Shown here one piece after another: positions 6,813 through 14,790 of a stretch of 48,193 nucleotides of DNA (the stretch's first letter is position 1; every line of letters begins with the position of its first letter). Below the pieces are notes generated by a model. The model saw only the letters and a program-made list of their open reading frames with translations. It was not told where the DNA came from and did not search any database. Where the stretch lies: the NCBI GenBank assembly GCA_016794035.1, contig JAEUHS010000029.1, positions 1-48,193 on the forward strand, given 5' to 3'. The stretch is from Planctomycetota bacterium. Lineage in GTDB: Bacteria; Planctomycetota; UBA1135; UBA2386. A program made the translations under genes and the position numbers.

Positions 6813-8025
6813 TCCAGTCGTCCCTCGCGTGCGGCACCGGCACCAGGAACTCGACGGTGCGGCCGACGTGCACGCGCGTGCCGGCCGCGTGGTCGCGCGC
6901 CTTGGTGCCGCGCTGGCCGCGCGAGAGCCCGCGCAGGATGTCGCCGTCGCGGCTGCCGTAGCGCAGCCACTCGCCGCGCAGCTTCACGAAGCCGCCGTCG
7001 GTGGCGCCGGGAAAGCGCTCGCCGTCGAGCAGCCGCAGGCCGGTGTCGACGGCGTCGACGTCTTCGGCCAGCAGGCCCTCGGCCGCGACGTCGCCCGGCT
7101 GCGCAACCACGCAGCGCACCAGGATGCCGTGCGGCTGGATGTCGTCGGTCGGATCGCCCAGGCTCGCCGGGCCGCGGTCGAACGCGAACACGCCGCCGCC
7201 GGCCGCGTCGACCAACCAGCCGCCGCGCGCGCTGTCCCAGATCTTCTCGGGCCCCTGGCCGCCGCTGCGCAGGTCGCTGGCCGGCCCCGGGCTCCACGCC
7301 GTCGTCTGCTGCGACCAGAACTGGAACTCGACGTGCAGCAGATCCTGCAGGATCGGCGTCGTCAGCCGGTAGACCAGCACGCCGGGCAGGTCCTGGCTGC
7401 CGGGCACCGCGACCTCGAACGGATCGACCAGGCGCTCGGGCCCGACCGGCACCCGCTGCCCGGGCAGGAACCAGCCGACCCGCAGTTCGAGCAGTGCGTC
7501 GTCGGCGCCCTCCTGGCGCCAGGGCAGCAGCAGCAGGTTGCCGATGCCGCGCAACGGCTCCTGCGCGCGGCGCTGCGCGACCACTTCGTCGACCTCGTTG
7601 GCCGACAGGTTCGGCTGTGCCTCGAGCGCCTGCATCGCCAGCATCGCGTCGCGCAGCACGACCTCGCGGTCGGCCGGGACGTGTACGGCGGCGCGCAGCA
7701 CCTGCACCTGGGTCGCGTCGCGTTCGGGCTGCGCCGGCAGGCCGATCGGCAGCCACTGCACCACCAGGCGGTCGTCGGCGAACGTGCGGTCGCGGCCGCT
7801 GGCGCTGCCGCGCAGGGCGCCGAGTTCGCGCGTGAGCACCCGTTCGGCGTGGCTGCTGCGGTCGGCCAGCTGCTGGCCCAGTTCGCCTTCGTGGAACAGC
7901 CGCAGGCCGGTGTCGACCAGCTGCACCAGCATCACCAGGAAGCCGGTCAGGATGCCCATGACCACCATCAGCTCGAGCAGCGTGAAGCCGGCCGCCGCGC
8001 GGCGTTGCGTCGCGGGCGCGTTCAT
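6805..8025 (-). CDS. gspJ: Type II secretion minor pseudopilin, GspJ-like, with C-terminal repeat motif
   Basis: A 406-residue pseudopilin, about twice the usual GspJ length. The signature is G13 followed by FTLLELMVV with Glu at +5, then a membrane helix. The body includes a region comparable to GspJ up to about residue 250, followed by extra sequence. Residues 344-387 hold a motif of the form G-x-V-K-L-x-G-E-W-L-x-Y-G-S ... L-S-R-G ... T-K-A-x-D-H-x-x-G-T-x-V that recurs in the neighbouring giant GspK. The ATG at 8025 overlaps the gspK stop (ATGA). It would sit in the pseudopilus tip complex with the I- and K-like proteins, as known for GspIJK; the role of the extension is unknown. Confidence 0.82.
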   Translation of the reverse strand: MNAPATQRRAAAGFTLLELMVVMGILTGFLVMLVQLVDTGLRLFHEGELGQQLADRSSHAERVLTRELGALRGSASGRDRTFADDRLVVQWLPIGLPAQPERDATQVQVLRAAVHVPADREVVLRDAMLAMQALEAQPNLSANEVDEVVAQRRAQEPLRGIGNLLLLPWRQEGADDALLELRVGWFLPGQRVPVGPERLVDPFEVAVPGSQDLPGVLVYRLTTPILQDLLHVEFQFWSQQTTAWSPGPASDLRSGGQGPEKIWDSARGGWLVDAAGGGVFAFDRGPASLGDPTDDIQPHGILVRCVVAQPGDVAAEGLLAEDVDAVDTGLRLLDGERFPGATDGGFVKLRGEWLRYGSRDGDILRGLSRGQRGTKARDHAAGTRVHVGRTVEFLVPVPHARDDWNG

Positions 8026-11000
8026 CGGGCCGTCACCCGTTCGTCGACGATGCGCCGCTGGCCCTCGTAGTCGAGCCGCACGTCCTCGACGCGCGCCGAG
8101 GTCTTCCAGCCGTGCTGGCGATAGGTCACCAGATCGAGCACGCCCGGCTTGTAGACGGTCGCGAAGCGCACCTCGAGCCGCGACGCCTGGGCGGCGATGC
8201 GGTGCACGATGTCGCTGTCGGCCGCCTGCTCGAAGCGCCACAGGTCCGGCGTGGTCGCCGGCTCGGCGCTCCACGGCGCGCGGCCGTCGGCGCGCACCAG
8301 GCAGATCACGTCGACGCGCGGGTCGCGCGTCTCCTCGCGCCAGTGCAACGTGCGGAAGAACGCCGGCGCCGAGGTCGTGGTCAGCTGCGCGTAGGCCAGT
8401 TCGGGGTCGTCGCTCGCTTCGGCGAAGCGGTCCCAGTAGCGGAACGGGAAGCCGATCACCGCCTCACCGGTCGAGCCGCCCTGCGGCGTGCTGCCGAAGC
8501 GGCCGCGGAACAGGCCGCGGCCCTGCGTGCTGGTCGGGTCCTCGCCGGGCGGGTACCAGCGCGGCATCTCCAGCGTCGTCTGCCCCGCCGGCGCGCGCAC
8601 CCAGCAGTAGTGCAGCACTTCGCGGCCGAGCAGCAGCGTGCCGTAGGTCGTCGGCAGCGCGCCCTGCGCCTGCACCGGCAGGGTCTCGGCGCGCACGCCG
8701 ACGTTGCCGGCCAGGATCGCCATCGGCCGGTGCGTCAGGAAGTGCACGCGTGCGCCGCGGTCGTGGTCCTTGGCCTCGGTGTTGAGCAGACCGCGGCCGT
8801 TGGTGGCGACCGTGAAGGCGCCGTCGGCGCGCGACTGGTAGGCCAGGATCTCGCCGTCGATCTGCACCAGGCCGCCGGTCGCCGGATAGGCGTCGGCGAG
8901 CCCGGCCTGGCGCCAGTCGGCCCCCGCCGCGTTGTAGGTCGTCGACGGCAGCACCTGGAACGTGTTGGCGCTGGCGTTGAAGGCGGTCTCGACGATCAGG
9001 TCCGCCAGCGGGTGCGTGGTGACCTCGATCTCGTCGACGCAGCCGGTGATCGGCTGCAGGTTGCCGACCCCGCTGCCGACCGCGACGTTCTCGCAGAAGG
9101 CCGCCGGCAGTTCGCCGCTCGGGAACTTGACGACGCGGTCGTACTGGCGCGGTTCGGCCGGCACGGTGCCGCTGGCGGGGCCGAGGAACGCGCCCTGCAC
9201 GCCGTCCCGGAACGCGACCAGCTGGAACGGCCACGGCCCCAGGTGTTCCTTCAGCGGCTGCGGCAGCAGCGTGTCGGCGTTGTAGCGGCGCGCGCTCCAG
9301 TTGACGGTGTGCCACTCGACCGGCGGCCGCGCCGAACCGCTGGCGGTCGAGCCCTGCACCAGCGCGACGCGATCGTGGCGGCCGACACGGCCGGTGAAGG
9401 CGCCCCAGTTGCCCCAGTTGAGCTGCAACCGCTGGCACTGCATCACGAGCGCGTTGCTCTGCGCGTGCGACGACGTGCGCGTGAACGGGTCGCCGCGGAA
9501 GCCGAGCGCGCGTCGTGCGGCATGGATCTGCGGGAAGTCGGCTTCGAGTTTCGGCACATAGCCGATGTGGCCGGCAGTCGTCGTGACCGTGCCCCACGGC
9601 GGAGTCTTGGCGCCGTTGAGCACCGTCTGCGGGCCGAGCGGTCCCACCTGCACGGTGTCGCGCTGGGTGCCGCGCGTCAACTCGTAGCGCAGCTGGTCCC
9701 ACGCGGCACGGTTCGCTCGCACGATGTGCTGGCGTTCGGCGAGCACGTCGTAGCGCACCCATTCGGTGTCGGTCGCGTCGCCGCCGTCCGGGTAGAGCTG
9801 CACCCACTCGGTGAGTCCGGTCTGCGCCGGATCCCACAGCGATCCGCTGCCCTGCACCGACAGCGACACCGGCACGACCCAGAGGATCAGCGTCGGGATG
9901 TCGTCCCACAGGGTCTGCGGGTCGGTCGGATCCCAGGGCCAGTCGGTGAAGTTGGTGACGAAGCGCTGCGCCTTGCCGGGATCGTAGTGATCGCGGCTGA
10001 TGTCGTTGTCGTTGCCGGGCAGCGTCTGCGCGCGCTGGATGCCGGCGAGCTTGTTGCCCTGGCGCGAGGTGTACTTCACCAGTTCGACGCCGCCGGCGCG
10101 CGTGCTGCTCGACAGGGCCCCGGGCTGGAAGTTGCTCTGCCAGATCAGCGACCGCTGGATCAACAGCGCATAGCCGCCCGTGGTCGGGAACGCGTCGACG
10201 ATGCTGCCCGAAGCGGCGGTGGGATCCTGGCGGCCGGTCGGCACCGGGTCGGCCAACTCGAGGTCGCCGGTCCAGGTCTCGTCGAGGCCGACGCCGATCT
10301 GGAACGGCGGCGTGGTGGCGATCGTGATCGGGCGCGGATTGCTGCTGAGCCAGCCGCGCGCGACCGCGAAGCCACCGACGGCGGCGGACAACCGCGTGCT
10401 GCCGACCATCATCGGCGAGTCGTCCGACAGCAGCGTCGAGTAGCCGTACAGCTCCACCTGCGACCCGGCCGGGTGCTCGGGATAGACATCGAGGTTGACG
10501 CCCTGCAGGTTCGGGTCGTTGAGGTCGATCGTCGGCTCGCCGTTGCCGTCGACCGGGATGTCGGGGCGGAACTCGCGGCCGATCATGCGCACGCCGCGGC
10601 CGCCCATCGAGTCCTGCCACCGGCACTGGAAGCTGTTGCCGTTGATGCCGGTGTACTCGAACAGCTCGGTGCCGATGCGCAGCACACCGACCGGCGGGAA
10701 GCCCTCGGTGCTCTCGACCTGCAGATCGACGTAGCGTTCGCTGCCGGGCTGGCCCGGCGGGTTGTCGCTGTTGTTGCCGAGGTTCGGATCGAACACCGGC
10801 AGCGACGCGGTGAGGTAGGTGCGGAACTTCGGTTTGCCGCGCACGATGCCGTCGACGGCGACCGACAGATCGTCGGCACGGTTGCCGTAGGCCGACACCG
10901 AGAGGTGCAGCGGCGTGTCGGCCGGCAGGCCCAGTTCGGCGAGCGGCAGCGTCCACTGGGCGGCGGTGCGTTCGACGCCCGCGGGCGACTGGCTCGGGTC

Positions 11001-13175
11001 GGGGTCGAGGCCGGCCTCGTCGATCACCTCGACCACCAGGTTGCCGTCGCGGCCGTGCACGGCGATGCGGTTGCGGTCCGGGTCGCCGTCGCTGTGGTCG
11101 AACAACGTCGTGCCCTCGAGCGTCTGCGGTTCGGCCCAGAAGCTGGTCGCCCAGCGGCCGACGAAGCTGTCCGGGTTCGCGAACGGGAACGAGATCTTGT
11201 CGTGCCGCCCGCCGCTGCTCGCCGCGCTGCCACCGGCGCTGCTCGGGCCGGTGTTCTGCATCAGGTACGACCCCGCCTTCGTCACGTCGTGGCCGCGCGG
11301 GTCGGTGCCCTGCGCGAACGTCTCCACCGCCTGGATCTGGCCCTTGACCCACGGCCGGCTGACCGCGGTCGCGCGCGCCGGCTGCAGGCTGGCGTCGGCC
11401 GGGTCGCTGCTGGCGTAGCGCGGGGCGCCGAGGCCGAGGCCCGGGTAGGCGACCGGCACCAGGTGCGGGAAGCTGCGCGGCGCGGGATCGTTGCTGTCGC
11501 CCAGTCGCGTCTGCAGCGCGCCGAGGTTGATCGGCGTCGTGGTCCAGAACGGCGCGCGGCGATCGAGCCGGAACGACTCCTCGAAGTGTTGCTGCGTGTT
11601 CCAGACGTGTTCGAGCTGGAAGCCCGGCACGGCGACCGCGATGCCGGTGCGTTCGTGGCGACCGACGACGCCCGGCGCGACGACGCTGCGCGCGCGGCTG
11701 GCGGCGGCGCGGTAGCCGACCCATGGCCCGGAGACGAAGCAGATCGGCGCCGTGCCCATCTCGAGCTGGCTGTCCCGGCCGGTCTCGAAGTTGCGGTACA
11801 GCATCAGCCACAGCTGCTTCTGCAGGCTGCTGGTGGCGGCGTCGAGCCGCGGCTTCAGCACGCGGTCGACCAGGTCCTGCCAGCCGGTGAACGGTCCACC
11901 ATCGCCGCCGCGCCGGCTGACGATCTCCTCGGCGAGGTCGCGCGCCTGGCCGGCCGAGAGCGACGGCGGCGGGGCCGGGCGTTCGCGGCCGTCGGCTTCG
12001 TGCACCTGCACGCTCGCGGAGCGGCGCAGCTCGCGGCACAACGCGGTCAGCACCTCGACCGACGCCGTGTTGACGTTGACCGGCGCCGGGATCAGCGGCT
12101 CGACGACGGTGTCGATCGCCGGATGGTCCTGCGCGACCGGCAGCAGCAGGTCGAGCCGGAACACCGGGAACAGCAGGTCCTTGGTCGCGCGCTCGGTCTC
12201 GGCGGCCATCACCAGCGCGTATTCGACCGCCTGCGTGCGCGTGTTGGTCAGGCGGATCGTGCTGCCGGCGCCGAGGTGCAGCGCCGACTTCACGCGCAGC
12301 GACTTCGACTTGCCGGCTAGCAGGTCGTCGAACACGCGTTCCGGGCGGCCCCAGGTCGCCGCCGTCGCGGCCAGCGTGTTCGCCGACATGCTGGCGTCCA
12401 GCGTGTCGAGCTCGTCGGCGGTGAACGCCCCCATCTCGCCGCGCGCGATCTCGGCCAGTTCGCCGACGGTGGTGAACGGCCGCCGCGTCGCGCCGTTGCC
12501 GCGGTGCGTGAACGGCCAGGCCGCGGCGACCACGCAGCGCTGGTCGAGCACCAGCGCCGACGCGCTGACCGGCTCCTTGCCGGTCGCGTAGCCGAACTCC
12601 TGCAGCAGCCCGCGCGACAGGTCGAGCAGGCTGCCGCCGTCCTTGCTGCCGTAGCGGATCAGTTCGCCGGCGAGCCACACGTAGCCCGACTCGGGCAGGT
12701 TCTGGGTGTCCTCGACCACGATCGCCGAGGCCTCGGGCAGCAGGTCCTCGCGCAGGCGCGTCGCGGTGCCGAGCAGGTTGGCGAGCACCAGCGGCGAGAC
12801 GCCGTCGAGCGAGAAGAAGCGCTGCTGGTCCCAGACCTCGCCGCCGAGCAGCACGCGGCCCTCCTCCTGCAGCGGCTCGAACGGCTTGGGCAGCTCGACG
12901 TGGTCGGGCCACTCGTCGCGGCCGTCGAACTGCGGCGTCGGGTCGAACGTCGGCTCCGACAGCGCCGCGTCGGCCAGCAGCAGGTCGCGCACGCTGGCAG
13001 ACGCCTGCTCGACCGCGGCCTGGTGGAACTCGCGCGAGGCTGCTTCGGCGCCGACGCTCATCGACACCGCGAACGGCAGCGCCAGCAGCGCCAGCAGCAT
13101 CAGCGCGAACAGCACCGCCAGCAGCGCGATGCCGGTCTCGTCGGTGCGGCGCCCGGGCGTCGGGATCGTGGTCAC
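8022..13175 (-). CDS. gspK: Giant GspK-like minor pseudopilin with LamG-like region and internal repeats
   Basis: A 1717-residue protein; ordinary GspK has about 320. The N-terminus has a basic leader, G15, then IALLAVLFALMLLALLALPF with no Glu at +5, the hallmark of the tip subunit GspK. The helix-hairpin-helix signature PVNVNTASVEVL is at 365-376. The remainder is unusual. Residues 668-785 look like a LamG/concanavalin-type beta-sandwich, and ITGCVDEIEV at 1376-1385 resembles the closing strand of such a fold. Five segments (155-203, 816-909, 990-1073, 1429-1480, 1499-1562) share a pattern G-x-x-x-I/L-x-x-E-x-L/I-x-Y followed in several by R-G and H-x-x-G-x-x-V. The GTG start overlaps the gspH-like stop (GTGA). 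The frame is unbroken, so the size is not an assembly fusion by any sign I see. Confidence 0.85.
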   Translation of the reverse strand: MTTIPTPGRRTDETGIALLAVLFALMLLALLALPFAVSMSVGAEAASREFHQAAVEQASASVRDLLLADAALSEPTFDPTPQFDGRDEWPDHVELPKPFEPLQEEGRVLLGGEVWDQQRFFSLDGVSPLVLANLLGTATRLREDLLPEASAIVVEDTQNLPESGYVWLAGELIRYGSKDGGSLLDLSRGLLQEFGYATGKEPVSASALVLDQRCVVAAAWPFTHRGNGATRRPFTTVGELAEIARGEMGAFTADELDTLDASMSANTLAATAATWGRPERVFDDLLAGKSKSLRVKSALHLGAGSTIRLTNTRTQAVEYALVMAAETERATKDLLFPVFRLDLLLPVAQDHPAIDTVVEPLIPAPVNVNTASVEVLTALCRELRRSASVQVHEADGRERPAPPPSLSAGQARDLAEEIVSRRGGDGGPFTGWQDLVDRVLKPRLDAATSSLQKQLWLMLYRNFETGRDSQLEMGTAPICFVSGPWVGYRAAASRARSVVAPGVVGRHERTGIAVAVPGFQLEHVWNTQQHFEESFRLDRRAPFWTTTPINLGALQTRLGDSNDPAPRSFPHLVPVAYPGLGLGAPRYASSDPADASLQPARATAVSRPWVKGQIQAVETFAQGTDPRGHDVTKAGSYLMQNTGPSSAGGSAASSGGRHDKISFPFANPDSFVGRWATSFWAEPQTLEGTTLFDHSDGDPDRNRIAVHGRDGNLVVEVIDEAGLDPDPSQSPAGVERTAAQWTLPLAELGLPADTPLHLSVSAYGNRADDLSVAVDGIVRGKPKFRTYLTASLPVFDPNLGNNSDNPPGQPGSERYVDLQVESTEGFPPVGVLRIGTELFEYTGINGNSFQCRWQDSMGGRGVRMIGREFRPDIPVDGNGEPTIDLNDPNLQGVNLDVYPEHPAGSQVELYGYSTLLSDDSPMMVGSTRLSAAVGGFAVARGWLSSNPRPITIATTPPFQIGVGLDETWTGDLELADPVPTGRQDPTAASGSIVDAFPTTGGYALLIQRSLIWQSNFQPGALSSSTRAGGVELVKYTSRQGNKLAGIQRAQTLPGNDNDISRDHYDPGKAQRFVTNFTDWPWDPTDPQTLWDDIPTLILWVVPVSLSVQGSGSLWDPAQTGLTEWVQLYPDGGDATDTEWVRYDVLAERQHIVRANRAAWDQLRYELTRGTQRDTVQVGPLGPQTVLNGAKTPPWGTVTTTAGHIGYVPKLEADFPQIHAARRALGFRGDPFTRTSSHAQSNALVMQCQRLQLNWGNWGAFTGRVGRHDRVALVQGSTASGSARPPVEWHTVNWSARRYNADTLLPQPLKEHLGPWPFQLVAFRDGVQGAFLGPASGTVPAEPRQYDRVVKFPSGELPAAFCENVAVGSGVGNLQPITGCVDEIEVTTHPLADLIVETAFNASANTFQVLPSTTYNAAGADWRQAGLADAYPATGGLVQIDGEILAYQSRADGAFTVATNGRGLLNTEAKDHDRGARVHFLTHRPMAILAGNVGVRAETLPVQAQGALPTTYGTLLLGREVLHYCWVRAPAGQTTLEMPRWYPPGEDPTSTQGRGLFRGRFGSTPQGGSTGEAVIGFPFRYWDRFAEASDDPELAYAQLTTTSAPAFFRTLHWREETRDPRVDVICLVRADGRAPWSAEPATTPDLWRFEQAADSDIVHRIAAQASRLEVRFATVYKPGVLDLVTYRQHGWKTSARVEDVRLDYEGQRRIVDERVTAR

Positions 13176-14122
13176 CGCAGCTCCTCCGGCGAGACGAACT
13201 CGACGTTCGGCGGTGCGCCGGTCTCGCCGCGCGCATCGAACCCGATCCGGTAGATCCGGCGCGGCTGCAGATCGGCCGGCAGGTCCTGCGCCGCCGCGAA
13301 CGCGAACAGCAGCACGCGCAGCTCGTCGGCGATGCCGGGCACCGGCTGCTCGCCGGGCGACAGCTCGAGCGCGGTGTCGTCCTCCTGCAGCAGACGGCCC
13401 TCGGCGGTCGTGCGACCGAGCTCGCGACCGTCGACGCCGATCCACGCGTTCTCGCCGTCGAAGGCGACTTCGAGCGTGCACCAGCGGCGCAGCGGCAGCG
13501 CCGGCAGCTGGTCGATGCTGGCCAGCACGCCGGCGCCGCCGGCGCCGCGCAGCCGCAGCCGCGCGTGCGGCCGCAGGTCGTCGTCGAGCAGCAGCTCGAG
13601 GGCCTTGCCGAGCCGCACCACGGTGGCCGCGCGCCGATGCTCGAGCCAGAGGTCGAGCCGGACCACGAAGCCGTCGCGCAGGTCGACCAGCGCCGGCTTC
13701 AGCAGCCAGTGCAGCAGCGCCGTGCGTTCGCCGTCGACGTTGCGGCGCGCGTGGCCGAAGCGGCCGCCGGGCACGTCCTGGCCGGCGAGCTGCGGCCGCA
13801 GCGAGTCGTCGAGCACGCGTTCGCCCGGTTCGAAGTGGAACGTCGCCGCCGGCTGCAGCAGCCGGGCCTGCACGGTGCCCATCGCGCCGTCGATGCCGGG
13901 TCGCACCCAGACCTCGGTCGGCACGCCCTCGGCGCGGGCCGTCATCTGCGCGGCGCGCAGCTCACCGGCGAGGATCGACGCGGCGATGCGCTGGCTGTCG
14001 GTCTTGCCGAGGAAGCCGACCGACAGGCCGAGCAGCACCGACAGCACGCCGATCACGACCAGCAGTTCGAGCAGCGTGAAGCCGGCGGCGGCGCGTTCGG
14101 GCATCGGCTTCGGCGGGCACAT
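13172..14122 (-). CDS. gspH: GspH-like pseudopilin with C-terminal LamG-like domain
   Basis: A 316-residue pseudopilin starting MCPPKPMPERAAAG, cleaved after G14 before FTLLELLVVIG with Glu at +5. Residues 47-95 (RIAASILAGELRAAQMTARAEG and on) match the GspH/FimT style of minor pseudopilin, which normally ends near 170 residues. Here a second domain follows. Residues about 147-273 alternate strands as in LamG-type lectin domains: FVVRLDLWLE, then RWCTLEVAFDGENAWIGVDG, then IADELRVLLF. The gene follows gspG by 8 bases and its stop overlaps the gspK start. An in-frame ATG at 14104 is an alternative start; neither has a strong ribosome site. Confidence 0.82.
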   Translation of the reverse strand: MCPPKPMPERAAAGFTLLELLVVIGVLSVLLGLSVGFLGKTDSQRIAASILAGELRAAQMTARAEGVPTEVWVRPGIDGAMGTVQARLLQPAATFHFEPGERVLDDSLRPQLAGQDVPGGRFGHARRNVDGERTALLHWLLKPALVDLRDGFVVRLDLWLEHRRAATVVRLGKALELLLDDDLRPHARLRLRGAGGAGVLASIDQLPALPLRRWCTLEVAFDGENAWIGVDGRELGRTTAEGRLLQEDDTALELSPGEQPVPGIADELRVLLFAFAAAQDLPADLQPRRIYRIGFDARGETGAPPNVEFVSPEELR

Positions 14123-14130
14123 CGCGGCTG

Positions 14131-14790
14131 CTAGTTGCTCGGCCAGGAGAGGTCGTCCTCGGTGCCGAAGGTCCGGTCGCGGCCGGCGCTGAGCAGCTGG
14201 TACTTGCCGGCGCCGAAGATCGAGCCGTCGGCGCGGCGCCTGGCCTTGACCGGCTGCGCGTCCTGGTCCGGCGGCATCACCTGCTGGGTCTTCTCCATGC
14301 CGGCCTTGGCGAAGTAGGCCAGCGGCGTGCCCCAGGCGTCGGCGACCTCGACCCGGCCGCGCTGGTGCAGCAGCGGCTGCTCGACGCCGTGGTCGTCCTT
14401 GTCGGTGTTGCACAGCACGTCGCCCATGCCGCTGAGGTCGGCGCCGCCGCGCTTCTGCAGGCTCAGGAAGCAGACCAGCGACTCGACGCCGGTGTTGATG
14501 CCGTTGTCGGCCTTCCACGGCTGCTTGGCCGCGCCTTCGGGATGGCGCAGGTCGTCGGGCGGGAAGTAGCCGTGCTCGTTGCTGAACGCCTGGCAGCCGG
14601 TCTGCAGCTGCAGCATCGTGCCGCCGGTCGCGGTCTCGTTGGCGGACTCCTGGGTGTTCAGGATGTTCGGCAGCAGCACGGCCGCGAGCAGGCCGAGGAT
14701 CGAGATCACGATCAGCAGTTCGATCAGCGTGAAGCCGCGCGCAGCGCCGCGGCGACCCGGCGTCCGCTCACCCATCGGGAAGTCCACCAT
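14131..14790 (-). CDS. gspG: Major pseudopilin GspG
   Basis: A 219-residue protein with the classic class 3 signal: cleavage after G19, then FTLIELLIVISILGLLAAVLLPN, with Glu at +5. The periplasmic part has the GspG C-terminal layout: VADAWGTPLAYF and later FGAGKYQLLSAGRDRTFGTEDD, an Asp-rich end that in GspG proteins binds calcium. It is longer than enterobacterial GspG (about 140) through a middle insertion of about 60 residues. This subunit would polymerise into the pseudopilus shaft. ATG 14790 shares its A with the stop of the TPR gene (TGATG); a second ATG at 14775 (MGERTPG) would also leave a normal leader. Confidence 0.9.
   Translation of the reverse strand: MVDFPMGERTPGRRGAARGFTLIELLIVISILGLLAAVLLPNILNTQESANETATGGTMLQLQTGCQAFSNEHGYFPPDDLRHPEGAAKQPWKADNGINTGVESLVCFLSLQKRGGADLSGMGDVLCNTDKDDHGVEQPLLHQRGRVEVADAWGTPLAYFAKAGMEKTQQVMPPDQDAQPVKARRRADGSIFGAGKYQLLSAGRDRTFGTEDDLSWPSN

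Noticed and set aside
8112..12320. 1402-codon open frame on the plus strand opposite gspK
   Set aside because: It is antisense to a gene with clear GspK motifs, has no recognisable domain, and its Arg/Gly/Val/Leu-rich composition is what a GC-rich codon pattern gives on the opposite strand.
9957..12713. gspK as an assembly fusion of several genes
   Set aside because: The frame is continuous over 5.1 kb, composition is even, and both ends overlap neighbours by the usual 4 bases. Internal GTG/ATG codons have no ribosome sites.
8464..13236. 1590-codon second minus-strand frame inside gspK
   Set aside because: Same strand but a different frame from the GspK reading; almost entirely Arg/Ala/Pro/Gly with no signal or motif.
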